Shown one piece after another: positions 19,332 through 31,194 of a stretch of 64,000 nucleotides of DNA. How positions within the stretch are numbered: the first letter of the stretch is position 1; every line of letters starts with the position of its first letter. Location: contig CAUEEP010000755.1 of NCBI GenBank assembly GCA_958450365.1, positions 889,501 through 953,500 on the forward strand, read 5' to 3'. The stretch comes from Mesorhabditis belari (lineage: Eukaryota; Nematoda; Chromadorea; Rhabditida; Rhabditidae). The position numbers and the translations under genes were made by a program. Below the pieces are notes generated by a model. That model searched no databases. It was not told the origin of the DNA and saw only the letters and a list, made by a program, of their open reading frames with translations.

Positions 19332-22300
19332 ATGGCGTTCGAGGAGACAAAGACGATCTCTTGGTTAGATTATGGTGTTTTCGGTTTCTCCCTTTTACTG
19401 TCGATTGGAACCGGTGTCTATCATGCAATCAAGTAAGTCAACTAAGTTGGAATTGTTGAGATAGACTCAGAAGTTGAGCAGCTTTCAGCAGAAAGCACTT
19501 TAGACAAGACTTTACTATGTCCTATAGAATGATCTAATCTATTCATTAAATTCCTTCAATTCAGAAGTCATCTCATTGTTCACCGTGGTGGTCGGTCGGC
19601 GAAAGATGAGTATTTGATTGGTGGACGTCAAATGACGCCTTTGCCCGTAGCCCTTTCCCTGCTCACCACATTTCTCTCCGGGATTCTCATGTTGGCGATA
19701 CCGGCTGAGATGTTTCAGAGAGGTATGGAGCTTAAGGCCTGGAAGCGAACCAGTGACTTCCAGCTGGACGAATTTCAGTGATGGGAGTTGAACCCTCAAC
19801 TCGTGAGCCTTTAAACAGACCTTCTACCGATCGAGCCATTCAAGGCTGAGATCTCAAACTCGCCAAAGAAAAGCTATCGGACCAGGAATCGAACCAGTGA
19901 CTTCCAGCTAGATGAATTTCAGTGATGGGAGTTGAACCCTCAACTCGTGAGCCTTTAAACAGACCGTCTACCGATCAAGCCTTTTAAGGCTGAGATCTCA
20001 AACTTGTCAGAGGGTGGCCAGAATTCAAGGAGTTGAACTTGTGACATCCAGCTAGATATTTGATAACTGAATTGACTGAATTCATGACCTTTTCAGCGTC
20101 AAAAACAGCGTGGGAATACTTGGTGACATCGATTCGATTTTATCCACATCATCTCTTTCGATTTAGGCCCACAAATCTGGTTGAACCTTGTCGTTGGCGT
20201 TTTTGCTTCTCTGATCACCGCCTTCGTTTTTCTACCGATTTTTCACAAGATGCAAACCACATGTTTACACGAATATTTCATTCATCGGTTAGTCCAATAA
20301 ATTTAGCATGAATTTCACTTGTGATCTCCAGCTAGTTGATTGATCACAGTTTGGGAGTTGAACCCTCGACCCTGACCCTTAAATCTCCTGACCAGCTCTC
20401 TACCGTTTGAGCCATTCAATGCCGAGGTCTCAAACTCATCAGAGTATCTCTAAAATCGTTGAAATCGTCTATGTGACTTCCAACTAGATAGTTTCATTTG
20501 TAGAATTTAAACTCCCAACCATTTGCCTATCACTAAATCGTCAATCTCTTTCAGCTATCGATCCGTTCTCATTCGCCGTCTCTTCTCTACCCTTTTCCTT
20601 TCGATGACCATTGTTTACATGTCAATTGTCATCTACGCTCCCTCCGTGGCTCTATCAGCTGTTTTCGGTGTTAATAAATGGGCGCTAGTGCTGGTTTGAT
20701 TTGTCAACTAGCAGTAAAGTAAAGTTCAACTATCATTTCAGATGTTCGGTCTTTGTACAACTCTGTACACTTGTATTGGAGGCTTAAAAGCCGTCGTTTG
20801 GACGGATTCTTTACAAGTAAACAGCTTTTACAGCTTGCTTTTACAAAATAAAGAAAACCTAGGCAGTTTTCATGTACGGTGGAGTGGCGGCTCTGATCTA
20901 CAAGGGATTGGCGCATCCACGGGTCGGCGGATTGAATAGGTATAGGCTTTTTTAAAGAAAGAATCTGGGAACTAGTGGCTTCAATTTGACATTCAACTAG
21001 TACAAAAAGCACTAGTACAAAAAGCACTAGTACAAAAAGCACTAGTACAAAAAGTAAATGTTTCACTTTATTTGACTTGTTTGTCTTTAGAGTTTTCCAA
21101 ATCGCCTCGGAAAGCGGTCGGCTTAGCGAGATTTGGCGATGGAATGCCGATATTGCACAAGTTGGTTTCAGCTAGCTATGCTGCTGTTGGCTAGCAGTTG
21201 TCCAGTTGGCTAGTAGTTGTTTGCGAGCCATGCTAGCAGTTGTTTGTAAGCTAGTGCTCAGTTTAAACCCAGATCAGTTTAAACCAGATCAGTTTAAACA
21301 CTCTCAACTGACTCATTTTCAGTACAGCTCAATTTGGATCAATATTTTCTCGGGTACAATCTGGTGGCTCATGTTTTTCGGGGTGAATCAATTGGCCATG
21401 CAACGATACGTCAGCCTTCCATCCGTTCAACACGCTCGCGTAGGGTCAAATCAAATCAATCATTTGCGTAATTTATTTCTCTTTAGGGAATCATCTTCTG
21501 CACCCTGCTCCCCTTTGTCATTCTCGTCTCGATTGTTTCCTTTGTCGGGTTGTTGGTGTTGGCCTATTTCCACAATTGTAATCCATTGGAGACGGGACAA
21601 ATTCTAGAGACCGATCACATCACCATTCTCTTTGCCAGAGACGTTCTACGTAAGTTTGACTAACTCATGACAATAATCAGTCAGTGACATCCAGATAGAT
21701 GTCAGTGACAAACAGTCAGTGACATCCAGATAGATGAGCGGTCACTAGTGGGAGTCAAAACCTTGATCTTTAGAGCTCAAAGTTACCCTTTACCGATTGA
21801 GCCATAATCCGGACTGATAGCTCAATCTTGTAATATAAAAATTAACATTGAAAATCGAGCCTGTGAACTCGAGTTAGATGATCGGTTACATCAAAGGCCC
21901 ATCTTCCATTTGACCATCTAAAACAGATGAAGGGTTTTTCTTTAAGACACTGAATTATCAGGATCTCTGAAAATTGCATCATATGATCATTGTAACAAGT
22001 TAATTTAGAACTGTGACTTCCAGATCGGTGATTGATCACTTGAGGGAGTCGAACCCTCGACTCTTAGACCTCTGAGCAGACAGTTTTCGATTGAGCCATC
22101 CGAGACTGATATCTCTAAATTGCTAGAACATAGCTTTTAGAAGATGAATCAACCCTGTGACTTCCAGATAGATGATTAATCACTTGAGGGAGTCGAACCC
22201 TCGACTCTTAGACGTCTGGGCAAACACTTTTCGATTGAGCCATCTGAGAATGATATCTCTAAATTGCAATAGAATAGCTATTTGAAGATGAATCAACCCT

Positions 22301-25214
22301 GTGACTTCCAGATAGGTGATTGGTCAGCGATATTCAATTAGCACTGTTTTTAGAGCCAACCCCGGGTCTCTTCGGTCTCTACGTGTCTTGTATCATGTCG
22401 GCCACGCTGTCCACTCTCTCATCAGGAATGAACTCAATGGCAGCAGCTATCTACGAGGATTTTCTCAAGAAACGGTTAGATGGAAAGATCACCGACACAC
22501 AAGCGGCACGGATAAATAAGGTGAACAATGAGTCAAGGGAAAGAGACAATCAATACATCAAAATTGATCAAAAAATACACTCTTCTCTCAGTTTTTGACA
22601 GTGACAGAGGTCAATGACAGAGGTCAACGACAGAGGTCAATGACAGAGGTCAATGATAGAGGCCAATGATAGAGGCCAATGATAGGCCAATGACATTTTA
22701 TTCGTCACAGTGTTTGCTCCTTTCTCTTTAAATAATTTATTTTTCAAGTTAATTGTTGTCTTGTGTGGCCTCATCGCTACAGCTCTCGCATTCACCTCCG
22801 AATCATTGGGTGGCATTTTACGAGTCAGTTTTTATTTACTCCAGCTCATTGCTCATTACTCCAGCTTACATTTGGACATTACAAAGTTTTAGATTCTAGC
22901 TTTATCTAGTTTTCTTTCAACAAACTACAACTTGCTACAAGCTAGAGCTTTAAGGAAAAGCTAGAATCTAAAACTTTGTAATGTCCAAATGTAATCTACA
23001 ACTTAAGTAAGTTGTAGCTTGTAGCTATAGCTTGTAGTAAGTTGTAGATTTTTGAAAGAAAGCTAGATATTCGATTGTAATAACAAAAGCCAATCGATCT
23101 TTAGCTAGATTGGCTGTTTGCCAATCTATCTGTTCAAGCTCATTTTTCTATAGGTTTGCATGTCGGTGATGGGTGCCATGTCGGGTCCAATGGTCGCCAT
23201 TTTTTGCATCGCCATCTTTTTCCCCAGATCGGGAGTGATCTCTTGTGTGATCTCGTTTATCGTCTCGAACATATGTAAGTCAATTGGCAGTCTTGCTTGT
23301 AATTGGCAGTCTTGCTTTCAATTGGCAGTCTTGCTTGCAATTGGCAGTCTTGCATTCAGCTAGCAAACTATCATGCTAAAGGTAAAGCCAAGCTAGCAAA
23401 CTTGGGGATCTTACTACATCTTTTTTTTAGATCAGTCTGTAATCTCAGGGTCAAGCTCTCATCAATTTCTTCACCGAGCTTAACCCTGAGAATATTTAGA
23501 TCTCAATATTGCAGTTTGCTATAGAAACTCTAACATTAAAGAAATCAAACACTGTGACCTCCAGTAAAGCTGGTTAGTCACCGATTGGGGTCAAACTCTC
23601 AACGTTTAGCTTTTTAAACCAACACTGCCGATTTGAGCCATCCAAAACTGAGATCTAAAACTTAGAACTGCCAGCTTATCAGCAATCAAACATGTGACCT
23701 CCAGCTAGAATCTCAGTGATCTTCAGCTATAAAAACTTTTAACCTACAGCTACAAAAAGCTTACCTAAATCTAGACTAAATCTAGATCTTGTTCAACTAG
23801 ACTAAAAATATCAAAAACCCTAGAAAGAGAAATCGATGAAATTAACGCGTGACCTCCAGTTAGAAAGCCAGAGATGTCAATCTAGCCAGAGAATAGCATA
23901 ATACAGTAGGACTCAACCCTGTCACTTTCATAAGTTCAGTGATGGCCATCATTTGCATTGTCAACTATTACGAAGATCCCTACAAAAATCTTTTCCTCTC
24001 AACGAATACCAGGTAATTCAAATAGTTTAAATTCTTACAAAAAGTCGATTCAGTGTCATTGGATGCAGTGGTTTGGTGAAAAATCCGCATAATTTTACAA
24101 TTCGCCAACAGCCTGACTACGATGCACACTATGGACAACCGGGAACTTTATGGATCAGTCGGTGGGTGTCATTTCGGTCGGTCGGTCGATCGGTCGGTCA
24201 GAAAGTCGTCGTAGTCACAGGGTCGGTCGGTTTAGCATCATTCAGCAGTCGTTTAAACAACCCACCTACTATCTGGCAGTCATGTGCTCCAGGCTAGCTT
24301 CTATTGCAGTTCTAGCGGGTTCCATTGCAAAAGTTTAATGGCTCTTCGGCATTCTGGATGTCACAAGAAATAATTAGCCAGTAAACGAGCCACTTCTCGG
24401 CTTACTTTTTGTTTCGTTGAGATCGGCATAAAGGGATTCAATAGAATTAAGCTATCAAAGAACTAATTAACAAATAAAATTCGTTCATTGGGCAAACTGG
24501 GTGGCACAAAGAGAAATAGTCAATAAATAAACCTTTCCCAGCTTAGCATTTCAAATGCTCATTGTGAAATGACTGAAAGCTCTTCAAAAAATAAAGTAAC
24601 TTTCATTTCAGACTCTCCACACATGGCTATCCCCTCATCGGTTTCATCTTGATGTTCGCAATCGCTATTCCAATGTCGACCATTTTGAAAGAGAAAGAGA
24701 TGAAGAATACGAGACATCTCACATGGGCTGGAAGAAAGTGAGTTGCAAGGCTGAAACTAGCCATGCCAGTAGTGGATTCGAGTGATAAAACAGCGATCTG
24801 GAGGTCACAGAACTGATTCCTGATATGGTAGCCATTCTCTAGCAATTTAGAGATAGGAGTTGAATAGCTCAATCGAAAAGTGCTTGCTCAGAGCAGGGTT
24901 CGACTCCCTCAAGTGATCAATTACCGATCTGGAAGTCACAGGGTTGATTCATCCTCTAATAGCTATTCTCTAGCAATTTAGAGATATCAGTCTCAGATGG
25001 CTCAATCGAAAAGTGTTTGTTCAGAGGTCTAAGAGTCCAGGGTTCGACTCCCTCAAGTAATCAATCATCTATCTGTAAGTCACAGTTCTAAATTAACTTG
25101 TTACAATGAACATATGATGCAATTTACAGAGATCCAATCCCCGTGGCCGAACAAGAGCTCGATCATTTCCTTAAAGAAATCCCCAACAATTTCAACGAGA
25201 AATCGAATCATTAA
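19332..25214 (+). CDS. SLC5-type sodium-coupled solute transporter (SMVT/SMCT-like)
   Basis: Sixteen exons join in phase into 591 residues: 19332-19432, 19565-19722, 20167-20287, 20555-20693, 20742-20816, 20863-20939, 21091-21160, 21323-21439, 21487-21649, 22354-22520, 22749-22823, 23154-23274, 23940-24012, 24054-24161, 24612-24737 and 25130-25214. Family marks in order: W-L-D-Y-G-V-F-G-F, D-E-Y-L-I-G-G-R-Q-M, P-A-E-M-F-Q-R-G, L-P-I-F-H-K-M, G-G-L-K-A-V-V-W-T-D, N-Q-L-A-M-Q-R-Y-V-S-L-P-S, T-P-G-L-F-G-L-Y and S-T-L-S-S-G-M-N-S. These fit a twelve- to thirteen-helix plasma-membrane symporter of the multivitamin/monocarboxylate branch. The substrate cannot be read from sequence. Most introns hold tRNA-derived repeats. 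Confidence 0.92.
19725..20060 (-). repeat. tRNA-derived repeats in transporter intron 2
   Basis: Two tandem units with GGGAGTTGAACCCTCAACTC and GAGCCATTCAAGGCTGAGAT, separated by GTGACTTCCAGCT. Minus orientation. Confidence 0.7.
20310..20500 (-). repeat. tRNA-derived repeat in transporter intron 3
   Basis: A single unit: GGGAGTTGAACCCTCGACCC, then TTTGAGCCATTCAATGCCGA. Confidence 0.65.
20996..21057. repeat. 15-bp tandem repeat
   Basis: Four copies of ACTAGTACAAAAAGC in transporter intron 6. Confidence 0.85.
21655..22330 (-). repeat. tRNA-derived repeats in transporter intron 9
   Basis: One unit at 21660-21830, then two at 21995-22330. The latter are preceded by a copy of the intron 15/exon 16 boundary of the same gene (TCTCTGAAAATTGCATCATA at about 21964), so the repeat moved together with host sequence. 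Confidence 0.7.
22604..22690. repeat. 13-bp tandem repeat
   Basis: Six to seven variants of AATGACAGAGGTC in transporter intron 10. Confidence 0.85.
22866..22998. repeat. Hairpin in transporter intron 11
   Basis: CATTTGGACATTACAAAGTT and the following TTAGATTCTAGCTTT reappear as reverse complement at 22955-22997, giving an arm of about 37 bp. Confidence 0.75.
23545..23935 (-). repeat. Degenerate tRNA-derived repeats in transporter intron 12
   Basis: One recognisable unit at 23545-23715 (TGGGGTCAAACTCTCAACG; TTTGAGCCATCCAAAACTGA), with decayed pieces to the next exon. Confidence 0.5.
24725..25110 (+). repeat. tRNA-derived repeats in transporter intron 15
   Basis: Two to three units, plus orientation, with GGGTTCGACTCCCTCAAGTG box-B-like cores and TGGCTCAATCGAAAAGTG. 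This intron plus exon 16 is the apparent source or sister of the copies at 10009, 21958 and 34220. Confidence 0.75.
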
Positions 25215-25758
25215 ACAGCTTTCATTTTTGTGTATATTTATGTATTTTATCTCAAATAAATAATTGATTTAAATATTATATTTAGCGAGATCCAAAAAAC
25301 CAATAGTTAATGCTCAAACTCTCCATAAGCATTACGCGTTTTAGCTGGCTTGCTTGCCAGCTTGCTTGCTAGCTTGCAGGCTTAGGCTCAGGCTCTGTAT
25401 AGCACAAGAGCCTTTTTTTTCGGTAAGCGCATTCACTTCACCAATTACATGCTATTCAGCAAAGAGAAAACGAATGGCCAAAGATTGTTTACTATCTTTT
25501 CCCTGTTAACTTTATCAAATAATGACCAGAAAAACAATTCCCCATCGAAAATGTGCTCACAATCAGCTGTTGTTGCTGTTTGATTTTCGCTTTTGTGTTT
25601 AGAAAACTGGTTCCCTCGATTCTTTTCCTCTTTTCAAACAAATAGATTACTTTTTTTCAAATGAACAGCCAAGATCAACAAACTTTTGCTCGTTTACCAG
25701 AGTTTTCCACGATTTTCAACATTATCAAAGGATTTGTTGTCAGCTGTTGTTGCTGTTT
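24872..25758 (+). repeat. Arm of a second inverted duplication (partner 33778-34572)
   Basis: Covers intron 15 end, exon 16, the 3' flank and about 0.5 kb beyond. The reverse complement occurs at 33778-34572, including GCAAAGAGAAAACG and the ATGAACAGCCAAGATCAACA segment. Confidence 0.8.
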
Positions 25759-26093
25759 GTCGGGTCAACTTTTGACCCGACCCGACCCAATCCGACCTGA
25801 TTTCCTATACCTACTATCCACTACACTATCGGGGTGCTGGCAAGGGAGAGCAAGGGAAGCCACTTAACCTGGCGCGCCGGTTTCCCGAGTAGATGCCGAA
25901 GCTTGCAATGCGTTTTTCTCGAAAACTAGAGCTTCTTAACAAAATCCGAAAGCACCATCGTGATCATCGTATTCGACTTGTGTTTGCACTGCATTTTGGT
26001 GCCGAAATGTCACGGTCACTTCTGATCATTCCCCTTGTTAGAAAATGGGGCAAAATAGGTGAGCACTCAATTTTCCTACCAATATTCTGCTAG
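25661..26093 (+). other. Two small unassigned open frames
   Basis: 25661 begins M-N-S-Q-D-Q-Q-T-F-A-R-L-P-E-F and stays open for 68 codons. Its first 24 or so codons are kept with one change in the inverted copy at 33778-33860. 25893 begins M-P-K-L-A-M-R-F-S-R-K and is open to a GTGAGC donor-like site at 26059. Neither matches a family I know. They could be first exons, or chance frames in the repeat arm. Confidence 0.25.
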
Positions 26094-26433
26094 GAGTTTT
26101 CTCTTTGTTGAGAGCTTTTTCCTACAGGTTTCTCACCTTTTCCCCACCGATAATCGATTGATTTTTCTTGCCTGATAACCACTCGCCTTCTTTGACTCAT
26201 TGATGCACCTATTCCTTGCCAAGTACTCTGACTCCTTAGCTGCCCCCTTTTGTGACTGTCCGTTCTCCTAAGATTTTCTAAATTGTAGGACTGCCAAGAA
26301 ATAATAATTTTTATGTTAGCCATGTTCTTTTCGTTTCCTTAAAATAAGATAAGATTTTATTGCTCTCAGCCGTTTTGAAAATCGCTTCAAAAGCTCTGAA
26401 AGCTTCAAAAGATGTTAAGCCGTACAAATTCAG
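26090..26433. other. Spacer upstream of the TRIM-like gene
   Basis: No coding signal. The ACAAATTCAG directly before the ATG at 26434 could be a trans-splice acceptor. Confidence 0.35.
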
Positions 26434-28388
26434 ATGAGCAAAGAGAACGACACGAATAATGTGAGGGTGTTTGAGTCGTTAAAGTGTTGGAACTGCAGGG
26501 AAACAGTAACTGGAGAGATGGGCGCTGACGGGAAAGTTCAGGTGTGTGGAGAGGGGAGGGCCAATCGCTAAATAGAGAAGTAGGGCTATTAACAATAAAG
26601 AGTTTTCACCAAGGGGAATCGAACCAGATCGATGCCGATCGAAAGCCCGGCACACTAACCCTTATCGGCCCTTGTGCAAGCTCTGAGTGAATCGATCTCA
26701 GCTCGTGGCGGTGAGACATTTAAATCAGACAATCCCGTCCACTGGATTGTCCACGTCTCTTTAAAGATTTACGTCAATATACTGACTCTGATTTAATACA
26801 GATAAGACAGGCACAATATTTTCTATATTTTCAAAGCCCTTCAGCCTATAAAGTCGCTCCAAGCTGGTCCGTTTTTTGCTTTATAATTGTTTACGGAAAA
26901 AATAGTAACTCATCAATACCCATTAGCTTAAATGGAAAATACACTTTATTTTTGAAACTGGTTAATTGCCAATATTTTTTTAAAAACGATAAACATTTCT
27001 AAATTCAGGGATTTCACCAAACGAGCTGCTCCACATTCATCTGTACTCCGTGCCATGCGCTGAGCTCGCGCGATCGGAAACGAATGCATTTGTGTATCGA
27101 AAAAGACTGCACCGTTGCTTCGCCGAATGTCAATGCGATCTGGTTGCGCATTTTATTCAGTGACACGGTGAGGCTGAGTCCTGACAAGAATGGGTACATT
27201 CTCGCAAAAGCGTTCACAACGCCAAAATGCCCGACTTGTGACGAGGGCTTCTCGGCCGCGATCCCAAAACGGCATCCAGTTGTTTTGACAAAGTGTGGAC
27301 ACACAATTTGCAGGGGATGCTTGGAGCGACTTCATCCCCAAAACCCTCAACAAGTGCTGTGCCCGGGTTGCAACACCGCTAGCAACAAGTGGGATTGTCG
27401 ACGAGATCAAATCCTGTTTGAGCTTCTCAACGATGTGGAGGCTGATAAAGAGGTGAAATCAATTCGAGTGCACTCGTTCGACTCGTTCAAATGTTGGAGT
27501 TGTGCACAGCCGGCACTTGGCAATTGTAAATTGGGCGCAAACGGAGAACTTCAAGGGGTCTACCAAATGAAATGTGTGTCAGCGTTTCTCTGTGGTCGAT
27601 GCGTTGCCAGTGATCCAAAGCGACGCCAACGAATGCATGTATGTGGTGAGACGGCTTGTGCCTCGGTCCCGCTAAGTCCCTACTCAATTTGGGTGAAGCT
27701 CGTCGTGGATGGACTCGTGAAAATGAGCTCTGATTGCAGCGGTTACGTAATCGAGAAGCCGTTTCCTCAAATTCAATGTCCGATTTGTGCAGTGCCTTTC
27801 TCGGCATCTCCTTCAGCTCGAGAACCCATCGATCTCCCATGCGGACACACGGTGTGTCAGGGTTGCTCGGGAAAACTGCTCATCAACGAGACACAAGTTC
27901 GGTGTGGAAACTGCGTAACACCAACCAACAGGGATCAGAATCGAAAGAACAGGATCCTTATAGCTTTCCTCAACGAGCTCGATTCCGTTCTAAAAAATCC
28001 CCAACAGAAGGAGAAATGCGAGAAATGCGACGTAGAACATCGATCAAACAAAAGCGTCCACTGCGAGGAGTGCCAGATGACGCTGTGTGCCATGTGTTTT
28101 CTGATGGAACATAGAGAACACGAGTTCACACGATTAGATGGAATAGCCATCGCCTATCAGATCAACGCCTACTCGAAAGCGGTTCCCATTCTTCAGCAAG
28201 AAGTCGACACTTCGATTCAGCTCTTCGAGAATTTGGTCGTCGAGAAGAGAGGAGAATGGCCAGACTGTCAGGTGTTTGGGAATCGATTTGAGGAAATCTC
28301 CGAGGAATATATCCCTCACTTGCGCACTTATGGCACCAAATTGAAGGAACTCTGCGACGAAGCTGCGGGAAAGGACATCGAATCATAG
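26434..28388 (+). CDS. TRIM-like protein with two RING fingers and a B-box
   Basis: Two exons, 26434-26541 and 27009-28388, join in phase into 495 residues. An ATG inside exon 2 (27084) also opens the frame, but exon 1 encodes K-C-W-N-C-R-E, which mirrors K-C-W-S-C-A-Q in the internal repeat, so I prefer the upstream start. The protein has two copies of a module: a Cys-rich strip, a spacer ending in R-M-H-x-C, then a RING finger. RING 1 spans about residues 110-157 (C-P-T-C...C-G-H-T-I-C-R-G-C...C-P-G-C) and RING 2 about 293-338 (C-P-I-C...C-G-H-T-V-C-Q-G-C...C-G-N-C). A B-box (C-E-K-C...H-R-E-H) is at about 373-407, then a helical tail. E3 ubiquitin ligase activity is likely by family. It is richer in GC than its surroundings. 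Confidence 0.88.
26608..26672 (-). repeat. tRNA-like sequence in the TRIM-like intron
   Basis: On the minus strand, GATAAGGGTTAGTGTGCCGG resembles box A and TGGTTCGATTCCCCTTGG box B, but no full acceptor stem forms. A tRNA-derived element or tRNA relic. Confidence 0.5.
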
Positions 28389-28685
28389 AAAAAAATTACA
28401 AAATGATCTTTCTGATTTTTTTTTGATACAATTCGTTTATGTTCTCACAATTTAAAAGACAAAACTATCTTCATTTGAAATATTTATCTAATTTTTATAT
28501 TGCTTTAAGTTTCGTATAAAAAAAAGTGTTAGAATTTGCACAAAAGAAGTGAACAAGTGGTAAATAACCGAAACGACAAATAACTAAGCGAAAAATGTAA
28601 AGAAAAAAAGCTTTATGAAACAAAAAAATGGATGTATCCTGCTCGGAACCATGAATATTGACGAAGCTTGAAAAATACTGGAGCT

Positions 28686-28795
28686 TTAAACCGACTCACA
28701 CACAACCGAAAGAACTTTAATGATATTGTCTCCCTTGCTGATCTTGAAATCCGGTTTGTTGGCTCGAATGTGATCGTGAATTTTTCCTATACGCC
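28686..28795 (-). other. Unassigned exon-like segment
   Basis: Minus frame G-K-I-H-D-H-I-R-A-N-K-P-D-F to a TAA reads like coding sequence (balanced, charged, preceded by an AAAG acceptor-like site). No family recognised. It may belong with the segments at 29440, 30371 and 31767, but I could not join them in phase. Confidence 0.35.
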
Positions 28796-28883
28796 TTTAA
28801 ATGGTTGAAAGAAGTAAACATCCAATGGTTCAACGAGTCCTGTACACCCAGCTCGTCTTGTCAATCATTATATTTAATTAAAG

Positions 28884-29110
28884 GCTTTCCTTTGGTTAGC
28901 GTGCCTGCGCTCGGAACTCTTTGATCTTGGTTCGGATTCGGTTCGGTCTAGCATTATACATTATACATTATATTACATTACATTATACAAATTTCTAATA
29001 ATCAAAGCGGTTTTTTAATGTTTTTCAAAAAAAGCAAAAAGTTTTACTGCTAGCGGATCAAGATCAAAGAGTTCCGAGCGCAGGCACACTAACCAAAGGA
29101 AAGCCTTTTT
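28884..29110. repeat. Long hairpin, about 50-bp arms
   Basis: AAAGGCTTTCCTTTGGTTAG...TGCCTGCGCTCGGAACTCTT is mirrored at 29055-29110 with one or two differences. The loop is AT-rich. 28550-28620 and 29112-29200 are direct repeats flanking the hairpin. Confidence 0.8.
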
Positions 29111-29344
29111 TGTACACAAGTGAACAAGTGGCAAATAACCGAAGCGACAAATAACTAAGCGAAAAACGTAAAGAAAAAAAAGCTTTATGAATCAAAAAAA
29201 CACAAGAATGAATTTTGTAAAGAGAAAAAGATTTCTTTCTTTCTCTTTCTCTTAATTAGAGAAAGAAAGAAGAAAAAAAGAGATTTCTCTTAATTAGAAA
29301 GCAAATTAATTGCTTAAATTTCTTTAAAAAACATTAAAAAGAAT

Positions 29345-29600
29345 CAATTTTCGTGAATCGTCAATGAATGAATGAATCAAAGAACCAACATGAACCTCTC
29401 ATGATCTACAGAGGACTTTATTTTCTTTATATTCTTGGTTTAACCCGTCAATTTGTGGCATTTCCCCTTGCAGAAAAACTTTTTGTTGTTCTTGTACCGA
29501 GGAAACGTCGCTCTGTCAGCATCAACTATATGAACTGAAAAACTACGAGTTATCGAATGTCACTTCTCACTTCTTTTGACTTCTCATGATCCAGTCTCCA
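29345..29600 (-). repeat. Inverted duplicate of 34590-34860, with an exon-like core
   Basis: Reverse-complement match to 34590-34860. On the minus strand 29534-29440 follows a TTTTTCAG and reads H-I-V-D-A-D-R-A-T-F-P-R-Y-K, then C-K-G-K-C-H-K-L-T-G and a stop. The 34671 copy has one extra G that shifts the frame; a shorter relic lies at 42405-42480. Likely a duplicated terminal exon of an unknown gene. Confidence 0.5.
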
Positions 29601-29990
29601 ACATCAACCTCTCATGATCCAGTCTCCAACATCAACCTCTCATGATCCAGTCTCCAACATCAACCTCTCATGATCCAGTCTCCAACATCAACCTCTCATG
29701 ATCCAGTCTCCAACATCAACCCCAGCAGTCCCAACACAACCCTCAGACCAGTCTCCAACATCAACCTCTCATGACCAGTCTCCAACACAACCTCTCATGA
29801 TCAGTCTCAACATCAACCTCTCATGACCAGTCCCAACACAACCCCATGACAGCCCAACATCACCTCATGATCCAGTCTCCAACATCAACCTCATGACCAG
29901 CTCCAACATCAACCTCTCATGATCCAGTCTCCAACATCAACCTCTCATGATCCAGTCTCCAACATCAACCTCTCATGATCTACAGAGAAC
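29588..29990. repeat. 28-bp minisatellite with a ragged middle
   Basis: Unit TCATGATCCAGTCTCCAACA + TCAACCTC. Units at both ends are nearly perfect, but 29720-29890 shows many single-base losses (CCAACACAACC, CCATGACAGCCC) concentrated in homopolymers and dinucleotides, as expected of unresolved read error in an array. Confidence 0.85.
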
Positions 29991-30370
29991 TTTATTTTCT
30001 TTATATTCTTGATTTAATCCGCTATTTTGTGGCATTTTCCCAGTTCAGCTTTTTAGAATTTTAGAATTCTATCAAAAAGTGTTCGAATTTGACAAATGGC
30101 TATCAAATGCATAAAACAAATCGCTATCATGAAGCAAGTAAATAAATAAATGAGTAAACCGAAAATGGGAAATAATCGAACCAAGAATGCAAGGAAAAAA
30201 AAGCTACAAAAGATCAAAAGAAAAGCAAGAATGAATTTTGTAAAGAGAAAAAGATTTCTTTCTTTCTTTCTTTTTTTCTTTCTCTTCCTCTTAATTAGAG
30301 AAAGAAGAAAAAAAAAAGATTTCTCTTAATTAGAAAGGAAATTAATTGCTTAAATTTCTTTAAAAAAACA

Positions 30371-30493
30371 TTAAAAAGAATCAATTTTCGAGGTGAATTC
30401 CTTCAACTGGTCAATTCCTTGAGTGGATTTAATAGAGATATTCTCGATTTCGATAGCCACAATGAAAGTCGCTTTGTCGTCTTTAAGAAAATT
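30371..30493 (-). other. Unassigned exon-like segment
   Basis: After a TTTCAG acceptor the frame reads N-F-L-K-D-D-K-A-T-F-I-V-A-I-E-I-E and stops at TAA. The exon at 31907 could splice into it in phase. Family unknown. Confidence 0.35.
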
Positions 30494-30538
30494 CTGAAAC
30501 TTTAAATATTTTAGCAGAATTTGATTGTTATCTAAGTC

Positions 30539-31076
30539 GCTGGGTTGGGGAGAATGAGTCGGCGCCGAACTTTAAAGGAACTTTTTGCACACATAAAGCC
30601 TTCTTTAAACATACGTTTGGTTTCATCAAAAGGATCCACTATTTCTCTACAAAATCACTTTTGAGAGATTCCACAAAGCTTTTCTTTCGTGGATTTTATG
30701 AACTTCGAAACGCAGCTGGTTAAAATGGCAAAGAGTCCGACGCATCATTTGAACAGTTTCTTTCACATAAACCTTCTTTGGTGTTTATATAAAAAAGATA
30801 GAGCACATTCAATTACTTAAGTTGCCAAATTTGCAGGAAGATCCCACCAATGGTTTTTTCTAGATCACAGTTTGTAGTTTTTGTGAAAAAATGGCTTTTT
30901 CTTGAGCGGAGGCGCTGTTTGAATTTTCTTTTAAATGTGATTTTGTAGAGAATTAGTTAACCATTCTACTCATATCAAACGCATATTATTTGACGAAGTC
31001 GAATAGAAGTTTTAGACATTTTTTTCATTTTCGGCGCCGACTCATTCTCCCCAACCCAATATAATCAGAACCAAGA
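30539..31076. mobile_element. Mariner-type MITE, about 535 bp
   Basis: Ends GGGTTGGGGAGAATGAGTCG and the reverse complement, with GGCGCC adjacent. Nearly the same element sits at 46124-46650, and a lone right end at about 46810-46909. No transposase inside. Confidence 0.85.
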
Positions 31077-31194
31077 TTTGAATGTTATTGTTACCTTGAA
31101 CCAAAACTTGAAACTTCTCTCCTTTTTAGTCTACTGATTTGAATGTTTTATGTAATCATTTCAGTTGATACCAGTGATTTCTATATACTTGTTG

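Noticed and set aside
20060..20311. Unspliced frame over the third transporter exon
   Set aside because: The SLC5-like residues (L-P-I-F-H-K-M) are in another frame, which opens after the TTTAG at 20166; the longer frame is a shadow.
27153..28386. Several antisense frames over the TRIM-like exon
   Set aside because: Shadow frames of a GC-richer coding exon; zinc-finger motifs are only in the plus frame.
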